Shown piece by piece: positions 17,277 through 25,454 of a DNA stretch of 64,000 nt. How positions within the stretch are numbered: position 1 is the stretch's first letter; every line of letters begins with the position of its first letter. The position numbers were made by a program, and so were the translations under genes. The notes under the pieces are model-generated. The model worked only from the letters and a program-made list of their open reading frames with translations. It searched no databases and had not been told where the DNA came from. The DNA is from an uncultured Parabacteroides sp. (GTDB lineage Bacteria > Bacteroidota > Bacteroidia > Bacteroidales > Tannerellaceae), in the NCBI RefSeq assembly GCF_947855115.1, contig NZ_CANTZW010000004.1, positions 122,544 to 186,543 on the forward strand, written 5' to 3'.

Positions 17277-18824
17277 ATGAAACCAACACTTATCGCAGGG
17301 ATCGGAGCCTCGCTCCTAATGGCCGGTAGCGCGAAAGGCCAACAAAGACAGGAGATTGTACCTAAAATGCCAAACGTATTGTTCATCTACGCCGATGACT
17401 TGGGATACGGAGACCTGGAATGCTACGGCGGGACGCAAGCGAAGACCCCGAACATCGACCGGCTCGCCAAGAACGGTATCCGCTTCACCAACGCTCACGC
17501 TACCGCCTCCACCAGCACGCCTTCCCGGTATTCCATGCTAACCGGAGAATATGCTTGGCGCCGGCCGGGAACAGACATCGCCGCCGGGAACGCCGGAATG
17601 ATCATACGGCCGGAACGTTACACGATTGCCGACATGTTCAAGAACGCCGGATACGCCACGGCCGCTATCGGCAAATGGCACCTTGGCCTGGGAGACAAAT
17701 CGGGCGAGCAGGACTGGAACGCCCCACTCCCTACCGCCTTGGGCGACTTGGGATTCGACTATTCATATATCATGGCGGCTACGGCAGATCGCGTTCCTTG
17801 CGTATTTATCGAGAACGGGCAAGTGGCGAATTACGATCCGGATGCCCCGATCTACGTCAGTTACCAGAAAAACTTTCCCGGAGAACCTACCGGAAAGGAT
17901 AACCCGGAATTATTATATAACCTGAAGCCTAGCTTCGGGCACGATCAATCCATCGTAAACGGGATCAGCCGCATCGGTTATATGAAAGGCGGCGGCAAGG
18001 CGCTTTGGAAAGACGAGAATATAGCCGACTCGATCGTGACGCACGCCATCGATTTCATCAAGGAGAATAAAGGGAAGCCTTTCTTCATGTATTTCGCCAC
18101 GAACGATGTGCATGTACCCCGTTTCCCGCACGACCGCTTCCGGGGGAAGAACCCGATGGGTATGAGGGGCGACGCTATCGAGCAATTCGACTGGAGCGTG
18201 GGCCAATTGATGAAAACACTGGACGAGGCGGGGCTGACCGAGAATACCTTGATTATCTTGTCAAGCGACAACGGCCCTGTCGTTGACGACGGTTACGCGG
18301 ACCGGGCCGCGGAACTCCTGGGCGACCATAAACCCGCCGGGCCTCTCAGAGGTAACAAATACAGCGCTTTCGAAGGGGGAACCCGTATCCCCGCCATCGT
18401 GCATTGGCCGAGAGAGATCAGGCAACCCGCCGTATCCGACGCCTTAGTAAGCCAAATCGACTGGTTCGCCTCCCTTGCCTCATTAACCCGCTCCCGCCTT
18501 CCGGAAGGTAGCGCGCCGGATAGCTACGATTATCTGGATACCTGGATCGGGAAAAGCAAGGAAGACCGCCCGTGGGTGATCGAGCAAGCGCTTAACAAAG
18601 CGCTCTCCGTCCGCACGAAGGATTGGAAATACATCGAGCCGAGCGCCGGGCCCGCCATCATGCGGCATGAGAACATAGAGACCGGTTATACCTCCGAGCC
18701 CCAGTTATACGACATGACGAAGGTCTACGAGGAAGGAAACAAGGCCTTGCAACATCCGGAGATCGTATTCCAATTGCAGGGAATCTTAAAAGGAGTTCGA
18801 GACCAAACAATCAAGGCTAAATAA
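17277..18824 (+). CDS. Ser-type sulfatase (arylsulfatase-like)
   Basis: A 515-residue secreted sulfatase with a short signal peptide (MKPTLIAGIGASLLMAGSAKG). The metal site YADDLGYGD is near residue 38 and the activation motif STPSR lies in TASTSTPSRYSMLTGEY near 81; the Ser in the modified position means a formylglycine must be made by an anaerobic sulfatase-maturing enzyme, not encoded here. Later motifs include SSDNGPV near 330. It removes sulfate esters from host or dietary glycans; the target is unknown. It overlaps the next sulfatase gene by one base. No SusC/SusD pair is adjacent. Confidence 0.9.
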   Translation: MKPTLIAGIGASLLMAGSAKGQQRQEIVPKMPNVLFIYADDLGYGDLECYGGTQAKTPNIDRLAKNGIRFTNAHATASTSTPSRYSMLTGEYAWRRPGTDIAAGNAGMIIRPERYTIADMFKNAGYATAAIGKWHLGLGDKSGEQDWNAPLPTALGDLGFDYSYIMAATADRVPCVFIENGQVANYDPDAPIYVSYQKNFPGEPTGKDNPELLYNLKPSFGHDQSIVNGISRIGYMKGGGKALWKDENIADSIVTHAIDFIKENKGKPFFMYFATNDVHVPRFPHDRFRGKNPMGMRGDAIEQFDWSVGQLMKTLDEAGLTENTLIILSSDNGPVVDDGYADRAAELLGDHKPAGPLRGNKYSAFEGGTRIPAIVHWPREIRQPAVSDALVSQIDWFASLASLTRSRLPEGSAPDSYDYLDTWIGKSKEDRPWVIEQALNKALSVRTKDWKYIEPSAGPAIMRHENIETGYTSEPQLYDMTKVYEEGNKALQHPEIVFQLQGILKGVRDQTIKAK

Positions 18825-20386
18825 TGGAAAGAAGAAACTTCATTAAATCATCCCTCGGAATCGGTCTGGGCGCGACACTTCCGGGGATGGCGCATAACAA
18901 AAGCGGGAAAGAGGCAGAGGCTGCCGTCTCTCCCGCCATGCCCGTAAAAAGCGGGAAGCCGCATATCATCTTGATCATGACCGATCAACAACGGGGCGAT
19001 GCCCTCGGCTGCATGGGAAACAAGGCGGTGATCTCACCGAATATCGACCGGCTGGCGCAAGAAGGCTCGTTGTTCGTGAGCGGATATTCCTCCGCTCCAA
19101 GCAGTACTCCGGGACGTGCCGGTTTATTGACCGGGATGTCTCCTTGGCATCATGGTATGCTGGGATACGGACGCATGGCCTTGAAGTATCGTTACGAGAT
19201 GCCTCAGATGATGCGGAATCTGGGGTACTATACTTTCGGGATCGGTAAGATGCATTGGTTTCCGCAGAAAGCGCTTCACGGATTCCACGCGACCTTGATC
19301 GACGAGAGCGGCCGGGTGGAAAGCCCCGATTTCATCAGCGATTACCGGGAGTGGTTTCAATTACAGGCGCCCGGAAAAGACCCGGATCTTACGGGTATCG
19401 GCTGGAACGACCATGCCGCCGGTGTCTATAAGTTAGACGAACGGCTTCATCCAACGGCTTGGACCGGACAGACCGCCTGCGAGTTGATCCGTAATTACGA
19501 GAATGACAAGCCCTTATTTCTCAAGGTGTCATTCGCCCGCCCGCATAGTCCTTATGATCCGCCTCAACGTTATCTGGATATGTATAAGGACGCGGATATC
19601 CCGAAACCCTATATAGGAGATTGGTGCGGACGATACGCCGAGCCGAAAGATCCCCTCCAAGGAGCATCGGATGCCCCGTTCGGCAATTTCGGGGATGCGT
19701 ATGCCATAAACTCCCGTCGCCATTATTACGCCAACATCACCTTTATCGACGATCAAGTAGGGCAAATCATCCAGACCTTGAAGGAGAAAGGTATGTACGA
19801 CAATGCCTTGATTTGTTTTACGGCAGATCATGGCGACATGTTGGGCGATCATTATCATTGGCGGAAAACCTATCCATATGAAGGTTCGGCTCATATACCT
19901 TATATCGTAAAATGGCCCGCCGGTATATCCAAATCCATACCGGACGGAAGCCGCATAGAACAGCCTGTAGAACTGAGAGACTTCTTGCCGACCTTTATCG
20001 ACATCGCCGGCGGGTCGATTCCTCCCGATATGGATGGGCGATCTTTGCTCAAGCTGATCCAAGGACAGCAGGCACAATGGCGCCCCTATATAGACATGGA
20101 ACACGCCACTTGCTATAGCGACGATAATTACTGGGCCGCCCTTACCGACGGGAAGATTAAGTATATCCGGAACTTCCATAACGGAAGCGAGCAGTTGTTC
20201 GATTTGCGGGAAGACCCGGGAGAGACGCATGACCTTAGCGAGGACGCGGCCTATCAGGCTCAATTGTCCGAACTACGCAAGGCGATGGTAAAGCATCTGT
20301 CCGAGCGAGGAGATGCATTCGTGAAAGACGGTAAATTGATGACTCTCGATACGACCCTATTGTACAGCCCCAATTTCCCGAAATAA
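18824..20386 (+). CDS. Second Ser-type sulfatase, translationally coupled
   Basis: A 520-residue sulfatase starting at the A of a TAATG stop-start overlap with the first sulfatase. The N-terminus (MERRNFIKSSLGIGLGATL) looks like a Tat-type signal, unlike the Sec signal of its partner. The activation motif reads SSTPGRAGLLTG near residue 92, so the usual Ser at position four of SxPSR is Gly. Metal-site residues are seen in MTDQQRGD near 52 and FTADHGDMLGDH near 330. Best likened to choline-sulfatase or heparan-type sulfatases, but the substrate is not readable. Both probably act in sequence on one glycan. Confidence 0.88.
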   Translation: MERRNFIKSSLGIGLGATLPGMAHNKSGKEAEAAVSPAMPVKSGKPHIILIMTDQQRGDALGCMGNKAVISPNIDRLAQEGSLFVSGYSSAPSSTPGRAGLLTGMSPWHHGMLGYGRMALKYRYEMPQMMRNLGYYTFGIGKMHWFPQKALHGFHATLIDESGRVESPDFISDYREWFQLQAPGKDPDLTGIGWNDHAAGVYKLDERLHPTAWTGQTACELIRNYENDKPLFLKVSFARPHSPYDPPQRYLDMYKDADIPKPYIGDWCGRYAEPKDPLQGASDAPFGNFGDAYAINSRRHYYANITFIDDQVGQIIQTLKEKGMYDNALICFTADHGDMLGDHYHWRKTYPYEGSAHIPYIVKWPAGISKSIPDGSRIEQPVELRDFLPTFIDIAGGSIPPDMDGRSLLKLIQGQQAQWRPYIDMEHATCYSDDNYWAALTDGKIKYIRNFHNGSEQLFDLREDPGETHDLSEDAAYQAQLSELRKAMVKHLSERGDAFVKDGKLMTLDTTLLYSPNFPK

Positions 20387-20453
20387 GGGACGAGCGAGAC
20401 CCGTCCCCGCATCCTCTCACGTTTTTTACCTTTTTTTTGTCGTGGAATGGATG

Positions 20454-20461
20454 TATCTTTG
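20454..20461 (+). promoter_or_regulatory. -7 element for the LysE-like gene
   Basis: TATCTTTG matches the Bacteroidota -7 consensus; the -33 region is a T-run rather than a clean TTG. Its position downstream of an upstream in-frame ATG at 20442 rules that ATG out and supports translation from 20490. Confidence 0.55.
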
Positions 20462-20489
20462 CCTGAGAAATCAGAAGAGGTTCGACTTA

Positions 20490-21149
20490 ATGCTAGGAAT
20501 CGTTAGTAAAGGAATCATTATCGGCGTATTGGTCTCGGCCCCGATGGGCCCAATCGGTATGCTCTGTATACAAAGAACACTAAATAAAGGACGTTGGCAC
20601 GGGTTCGTCACCGGATTAGGGGCCGCTCTATCCGATGTTATTTACGCGGCACTGACCTGCCTGGGCATGGGAGTGGTCGTTAATTTCGTGGAGGCTAACC
20701 AAGCGCCTTTGCAATTGATAGGAAGTATTGTTCTCGGCATTTTCGGGTATTTTATCTTCCAAAGTAACCCGACACGGAACCTAAAGAAGCAACGAGAAAA
20801 AAAATTATCGTTCACTCAAGATTTTATTACGGCTTTTCTACTTACCTTTAGCAACGTTTTGATCGTCTTACTCTATATCGGATTATTCGCCCGGTTCGGA
20901 TTCGTGCTACCCGAACATTCGTTCTGGTTGCTGGCGCTGGGTATCGTTTGTATAGGGCTAGGAGCCGTTCTTTGGTGGTTCGGCATAACATATATTATTG
21001 GAAAACTGAGAAAAAGGTTCAATGTTAGAGGTATTTGGTTGTTAAACCGGATCGTGGGCTCTGTCATTATAGGATTGTCTATTATCGGCGCTCTTTCGGT
21101 CTTGTTGACCTCCTACTTGCAATGGCCTTTACTTCAAATCTATAGTTAA
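20490..21149 (+). CDS. LysE/RhtB-family amino-acid exporter
   Basis: A membrane protein of about 219 residues with six hydrophobic helices, family LysE/RhtB, which exports amino acids or related metabolites. The hallmark SAPMGPIGMLCIQRTLNKG follows the first helix, and the second helix begins FVTGLGAALSD. The ATG at 20490 is preferred over 20442 because the latter lies upstream of the -7 element at 20454-20461 and adds a charged stretch before the first helix. The CBM9-like gene starts 1 bp after its stop. Substrate unknown. Confidence 0.83.
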   Translation: MLGIVSKGIIIGVLVSAPMGPIGMLCIQRTLNKGRWHGFVTGLGAALSDVIYAALTCLGMGVVVNFVEANQAPLQLIGSIVLGIFGYFIFQSNPTRNLKKQREKKLSFTQDFITAFLLTFSNVLIVLLYIGLFARFGFVLPEHSFWLLALGIVCIGLGAVLWWFGITYIIGKLRKRFNVRGIWLLNRIVGSVIIGLSIIGALSVLLTSYLQWPLLQIYS

Positions 21150-21150
21150 A

Positions 21151-21792
21151 ATGAGAAGACTGAAAGTTCCTACTATTCCTGTTCTGGATGTACTCGACAT
21201 AACATCCATCGAACCGATCCTAGAGATACGTTCCCAACGAGAGTTCATCACTCACGCCAACTGGAGCGATTATCCATACAAGCCTATCACCGCCTTTAAC
21301 ATAGCCCGGACAGAGAAAAACCTATATATACGATATTGCGTGCAGGGCAACTCGCTAAAGGCATCTTACGAGAGAGACAACTCGCAAGTCCATAAAGATA
21401 GTTGCGTGGAATTTTTCATGAAAAAGGAGGGAGACTCGCATTACATGAATTTCGAGTTTAATTGTATCGGTACTTGCGACGCCGCCCGCCGTACCTCACG
21501 GGATTCGAAGACTTCGCTCTCGCAAGAGGAGTATAAAAGCATCATAAGGCTTCCGTCTTTGAAAAGGAAAGCGTTCGGGGAAATCAAGGGTATTCACGCA
21601 TGGAGCCTGATCGTGGTCATTCCCCTTAAGCTAATGGGGTTAGATCCGGACAACCTGCCGGAGAAAATACTAGGGAACTTCTATAAATGCGCCGATGAGA
21701 CGATGGACCCGCATTTCGTGAGCTGGAGCCCGATCGACCTTCCCGAACCTAATTTCCATTGCCCGGAATTCTTCGGAGAAATCTATTTGTAG
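21151..21792 (+). CDS. Carbohydrate-binding family 9-like protein
   Basis: A 213-residue single-domain protein of the CBM9-like (DOMON-related) group. Visible features are the N-terminal strand preceding IEPILEIRSQREF, the FNIARTEKNLYIRYCV segment near residue 50, DSCVEFFMKKEGD near 91 and the terminal NFHCPEFFGEIYL. No signal peptide is visible, which is odd for a carbohydrate binder and leaves the role open. It sits one base after the LysE-like gene, in the same unit. Confidence 0.75.
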   Translation: MRRLKVPTIPVLDVLDITSIEPILEIRSQREFITHANWSDYPYKPITAFNIARTEKNLYIRYCVQGNSLKASYERDNSQVHKDSCVEFFMKKEGDSHYMNFEFNCIGTCDAARRTSRDSKTSLSQEEYKSIIRLPSLKRKAFGEIKGIHAWSLIVVIPLKLMGLDPDNLPEKILGNFYKCADETMDPHFVSWSPIDLPEPNFHCPEFFGEIYL

Positions 21793-21794
21793 TA

Positions 21795-21886
21795 GTAGAG
21801 ACGCAGCGTGCTGCGTCTCATCCCCTCAAAATAGTAACTTAGAATACTATCAGACAGTGATGAGACGCAGCACGCTGCGTCTCTAC
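21795..21886. repeat. Double-cruciform dispersed element, GCAGC type
   Basis: Two 28-bp arms (21795-21822 and 21859-21886) are perfect inverted repeats of each other, and each arm is itself palindromic (GAGACGCAGC, 2-nt centre, GCTGCGTCTC). The central 36 bp includes GTAACTTAGAATACTATC. A relative lies at 47659-47749 and a single-arm relative at 1411-1442. All lie between convergent genes, so they may act as bidirectional terminators. Confidence 0.85.
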
Positions 21887-21900
21887 CAGTAAGCCTATGG

Positions 21901-22308
21901 TTATTTATTATCCTTACTTAGTCTCTGTTCTATAACGAAGGCTATTATCAAGCCGATTCCCCCGAATAAAAGAACCGAAGCCCCATAAGCCGTACCCGCC
22001 ACCTCATGCCTATACCAACTATCATCATAATAAGAATTTGTCGCCATACACATGTTAATGATAAAACCGACCAACAGGCCTAATCCAACCCCTGCCAAAA
22101 GACATCCGGCCTTTAAGCTACTGAACGAGAAATTCCGCATATAATTGGGCAAACCCAACTTACCGTCGAAGGCAGAAGCATCTAGCTTATCACCGATCTT
22201 CTCGATTATGGCCAAACGTTCTCTCTTGCGGACAAACAACTCAAACAACCCGTAAATACCGGCGCAAACGATTCCGACAACTAGCGGAACAGAAATAAAA
22301 TCCATCAT
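21901..22308 (-). CDS. DUF6249-like small membrane protein
   Basis: A 135-residue protein with three hydrophobic segments (about residues 5-25, 62-85 and 105-125) separated by a charged loop with RKRERLAIIEKIGDK. The layout and the first loop match the DUF6249 type and a paralogue at 48713-49120. It is divergent from an ECF sigma gene, and both genes have TGTAACC-N15-CGTC promoters. Function unknown; the pairing suggests it is a target or partner of the sigma factor. Confidence 0.65.
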   Translation of the reverse strand: MMDFISVPLVVGIVCAGIYGLFELFVRKRERLAIIEKIGDKLDASAFDGKLGLPNYMRNFSFSSLKAGCLLAGVGLGLLVGFIINMCMATNSYYDDSWYRHEVAGTAYGASVLLFGGIGLIIAFVIEQRLSKDNK

Positions 22309-22353
22309 AACCGTATAATTTTAATTGATTCTTTTTATCTTGCTTACCGATTT

Positions 22354-22447
22354 GACGCAATACATTCCCACAGGTTACATCTTCGGCTTAAAAAATATTT
22401 TTTATTTTTGTTACGGTAAATTGTAACCTATTTACCCGGCTTGCGTC
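22354..22447. promoter_or_regulatory. Divergent ECF-type promoters (TGTAACC-N15-CGTC)
   Basis: Rightward: TGTAACC (22422-22428), 15 bp, CGTC (22444-22447), pointing at the sigma gene. Leftward: TGTAACC (22373-22379), 15 bp, CGTC (22354-22357), pointing at the DUF6249 gene. The layout is that of autoregulated ECF promoters (AAC in the -35, CGTC in the -10). A near-identical site precedes the paralogous module at 49166-49192. GGTAAAT/ATTTACC (22415-22436) also forms an inverted repeat around the rightward -35. Confidence 0.65.
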
Positions 22448-22458
22448 CATTAAGTACG

Positions 22459-23031
22459 ATGGAGCTGTATACCGATACATATTATATACAAAGGATACAA
22501 GCAGGGGACATGGCATGTTTCGCTTGCCTTTTGGATAAGTACAGCCGCCCGATCCATTCGTTGATCCTCAAGGTGGTACGAAGCAGAGAGGATGCCGAGG
22601 AGTTGGCTCAAGACACGTTTATGAAAGTATTCAAGGGATTATCCTCATTCAAAGGGGATTGCAGTTTCTCAACATGGATCTACCGGATCGCTTATAATAC
22701 AGCGATATCGTCTGTAAGAAAAAAGAGACACGAGTTCCTGACGATAGAGGAAGCAACACTTGAAAACGTATCGGAAGAGGAGGTCGCAAACCTGCTCGGA
22801 CAAACCGAGGTAGCGGAGCAGACCCAAAGGCTGGAAACCGCCCTAGGGCAACTTCCTCCAGACGAACGGGCTTTGATCTTACTCTTTTATTGGCAAGAAA
22901 AATCAATAGAGGAATTAGCCTCTATCACAGGCCTGACCGCTTCGAACATTAAAGTCAAGCTACATCGAATCCGAAAGAAATTGTTTGCATTATTAAAAAG
23001 GATGGATCATGAGCAAGATGAACATAAATAA
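22459..23031 (+). CDS. ECF RNA polymerase sigma factor
   Basis: A sigma factor of about 190 residues with regions sigma2 (about 20-85, with DAEELAQDTFMKVFKGLSSF and CSFSTWIYRIAYNTA) and sigma4 (about 125-180, with LPPDERALILLFYWQEKSIEELA and TASNIKVKLHRIRKKL). It should direct RNA polymerase to TGTAACC/CGTC promoters, including its own. The ATG at 22459 is used; the upstream TTG lies within the promoter. This start leaves a very short leader. The next gene overlaps its end by 23 bp, as is common for a sigma and anti-sigma pair. Confidence 0.9.
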   Translation: MELYTDTYYIQRIQAGDMACFACLLDKYSRPIHSLILKVVRSREDAEELAQDTFMKVFKGLSSFKGDCSFSTWIYRIAYNTAISSVRKKRHEFLTIEEATLENVSEEEVANLLGQTEVAEQTQRLETALGQLPPDERALILLFYWQEKSIEELASITGLTASNIKVKLHRIRKKLFALLKRMDHEQDEHK

Positions 23032-23365
23032 GGAACAACCTGATTTGCTGGGGGATTTATTCAAGCGCATGCCGGAAGAAGAACTGCCCGCCTCGTTCCG
23101 CTCGAACGTAATGCGACAGATCATGCTTGAATCCGCAAAGGCGAAGAAACGCAACGAGCGCTTTAGCTTGCTAGCGACTATACTGGCGTCGCTTGTCATG
23201 ATTTCTCTCGCGGTCGTAGCTTTTATCTACATGGAGATACCCAAAATGGCCGTCTGTACCATAAGTACATCGGCGCTGACTTTCTACCTATATATAGGAG
23301 CTATCACGCTTATTCTTCTATTTGCGGATTATAAATTGCGGGATCTATTTCGCAAGAAAGGATAA
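23009..23365 (+). CDS. Small membrane protein, putative anti-sigma factor
   Basis: A 118-residue protein with a soluble N-terminus (about 1-50, including DLLGDLFKRMPEEELPASFRSNVMRQIM) and two hydrophobic helices (about 55-75 and 82-102). It overlaps the sigma gene by 23 bp, and a similar arrangement is seen with the 125-residue protein at 47765-48142. It lacks a zinc-binding HxxxCxxC motif, so the anti-sigma role is inferred from position and topology. It also overlaps the convergent kinase gene by 56 bp. Confidence 0.6.
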   Translation: MSKMNINKEQPDLLGDLFKRMPEEELPASFRSNVMRQIMLESAKAKKRNERFSLLATILASLVMISLAVVAFIYMEIPKMAVCTISTSALTFYLYIGAITLILLFADYKLRDLFRKKG

Positions 23366-25454
23366 GAACGAAACGTGCTCCGTCTGTATATGAGGAGTCT
23401 ATAGACAGGGAACCGTTCAGGCGCTCGGCAATCAGAAGGCAGATAGAAAGCCCTAAGCCCGCTCCGGGCTTGTAATCGTCCAACTTCTCAAAACGGTTGA
23501 ATATGGAGGCTTGCTTTTCAAGAGGAATACCCACGCCCGTATCCGTAACAGCGATACGCACTTTTTTCCGGTCCGGCTCAAGCTGGAACGATAGATTAAT
23601 CTCGCCTTCCTCCGTGAATTTAGCGGCATTCGTCAACAGATTCGTCAGTAATTGCTGCAGGCGCAAGTTATCCACGTGTACCACAATCGGTTCTCCGGCA
23701 GGAGAAAAAGTCAGTTTAACCCCTTGCGGTATCCGGTAACGTACACTTTCCAAAGCCATTTGACAACACTCCAAAAGCGGGTAATCCTTGATATTAAAAT
23801 GAAGATCTCCGGTTTCCATCCGGGATAAATCCAACACATCGTTTACCAGGTTCAACATCAAATCCGTGTTATTCCGTATGATAGACGAGTATTCCTCCCG
23901 TTCTCCCGAATCGGTAGAAGGCTCTACCAACAAGCTGGAGAAACCAACTATGGCGTTCAAGGGAGTCCGGATCTCATGGCTCATATTAGCCAAGAAAGCA
24001 CTTTTCATCAGACTGGCCTCCTCCGCACGGGTCTTTTCCCTCATCAATCGTCTTTGAGACTCCAGAAGCAGGTCTTTTTCTTGTTGCAATTGGTTCTTCA
24101 AAGATCGTAAACGACGGTAGTATAAATATAAGGTATAGAGAAGGATCGATAACACGACTGACACGGACAGGATAAAAATCAACAAATCCTGCTTCCGCTC
24201 GATACGCCGCCCGGCTTCCTCCAGCTCCGTCTCTTTCAATTCCTTTTCATGCAGCTCATGCAAGGCCTGCAATTGATTCACCTGCCGGAGAAAAGAGGTT
24301 CCCCTTTTCCGTGTCATCGTACTATAAAGCTCATCATACAAGGCCATGACTTCCTTCAACTGGCCCCGCTCCTTCAAGATATCTGCCTTGAACTGGATAT
24401 CCTCGGGTAGCCGCTCGGTCTCCAGCAACTCATTTATATAATGAAGGGCCAACGGAATATCTCCAGCCGCCTTATAATAACGGGCCTTGACCGCCAGATA
24501 GGTATTGACCACATAATCTCCCTCGATCCAGTTGCTGCCTACATAGGAAGAAGCCTTATCCAATGCTTCCTTGGCATTCGCCAAATCTCCTTTCGAAAGA
24601 TAAAAACTCGCGTAGAAAGAATAAAGTAACCAATACTCCCTTTCAATAGGCAAAAGCTCGCCTTCCTCTTGGTTGAGTTTATATCGCTCGTCCAACAAAG
24701 TCTTATATTGCTCCAAGATCCGTTCCGTCAGCGCATACTGCTTTGTCCGCACGCTACTCTCCAACTGATAAGAGGTCAGGCGGATTTCTGTATCCAAGAT
24801 ATTCGGTACGTCCTTTATATCCTTCAATAAGTCTAAGCTCTCTTGAAATGAGGCCACGGCATCACTGTCTCTCCGGATTTGTTGGTAAATCAGCCCCAAG
24901 GTCTCGGAGCAACGGAGCAAACCATATTTATGGTCCAAATCGCTCGCCATCCGATACAAATCCATCGCCTCGCTCATCGCTAACTCATAAATCCCAAGCC
25001 AGAGGAGGTCTTGGCTGGAAAAACTTTTTACCTCAAACAGCTCATTCGGATATTCATGGCGGGCCTTAGCGATAGAGTCTACGATATCGCAATAATATTT
25101 CAAACTATCGCGCATAGACAGATTGTAATAGTACTCGGCCAGGTTTTTCAATCCCCAATATGCGATAGATACGGAATCTATCTCCAGAGCGCTCTTGTAA
25201 AGACGCTCATTATAAGCCTTCATCTCGGGATATTGCTGATACAGCAAAGCCAACCGTTGCAATATGGGTAAGGTAGAGGCTACCGTAGGGCAGTCCGACA
25301 ATAATTTATTCAAGCTGTCGATCTCCGTCAAACGATCTTTGGCAGGGGGAGGCGCGGAAGATTTCACCGAACCGCAAAATATGCAGAAGGAGATGATAAC
25401 GATCATCCCTATACGTGTAAGTATCCGATTATAGAGTCGATTCATCTGTCTCAT
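23310..25454 (-). CDS. TPR sensor histidine kinase (second of a tandem pair)
   Basis: A 714-residue membrane sensor kinase: signal-like helix (about 10-30), a long TPR-like helical periplasmic region (about 35-395), one membrane helix (about 425-447), a coiled segment, HisKA with MSHEIRTPLNAIVGF near 488, and HATPase_c with the N-box LLTNLLTNAAKF near 605, DTGVGIP near 640 and GAGLGLSIC near 668. It has no receiver and no response regulator beside it. The start overlaps the stop of the upstream kinase by 4 bp (ATGA). Cues unknown; TPRs suggest a protein ligand. Confidence 0.88.
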   Translation of the reverse strand: MRQMNRLYNRILTRIGMIVIISFCIFCGSVKSSAPPPAKDRLTEIDSLNKLLSDCPTVASTLPILQRLALLYQQYPEMKAYNERLYKSALEIDSVSIAYWGLKNLAEYYYNLSMRDSLKYYCDIVDSIAKARHEYPNELFEVKSFSSQDLLWLGIYELAMSEAMDLYRMASDLDHKYGLLRCSETLGLIYQQIRRDSDAVASFQESLDLLKDIKDVPNILDTEIRLTSYQLESSVRTKQYALTERILEQYKTLLDERYKLNQEEGELLPIEREYWLLYSFYASFYLSKGDLANAKEALDKASSYVGSNWIEGDYVVNTYLAVKARYYKAAGDIPLALHYINELLETERLPEDIQFKADILKERGQLKEVMALYDELYSTMTRKRGTSFLRQVNQLQALHELHEKELKETELEEAGRRIERKQDLLIFILSVSVVLSILLYTLYLYYRRLRSLKNQLQQEKDLLLESQRRLMREKTRAEEASLMKSAFLANMSHEIRTPLNAIVGFSSLLVEPSTDSGEREEYSSIIRNNTDLMLNLVNDVLDLSRMETGDLHFNIKDYPLLECCQMALESVRYRIPQGVKLTFSPAGEPIVVHVDNLRLQQLLTNLLTNAAKFTEEGEINLSFQLEPDRKKVRIAVTDTGVGIPLEKQASIFNRFEKLDDYKPGAGLGLSICLLIAERLNGSLSIDSSYTDGARFVLILSCEIDPAIYNPQIEE

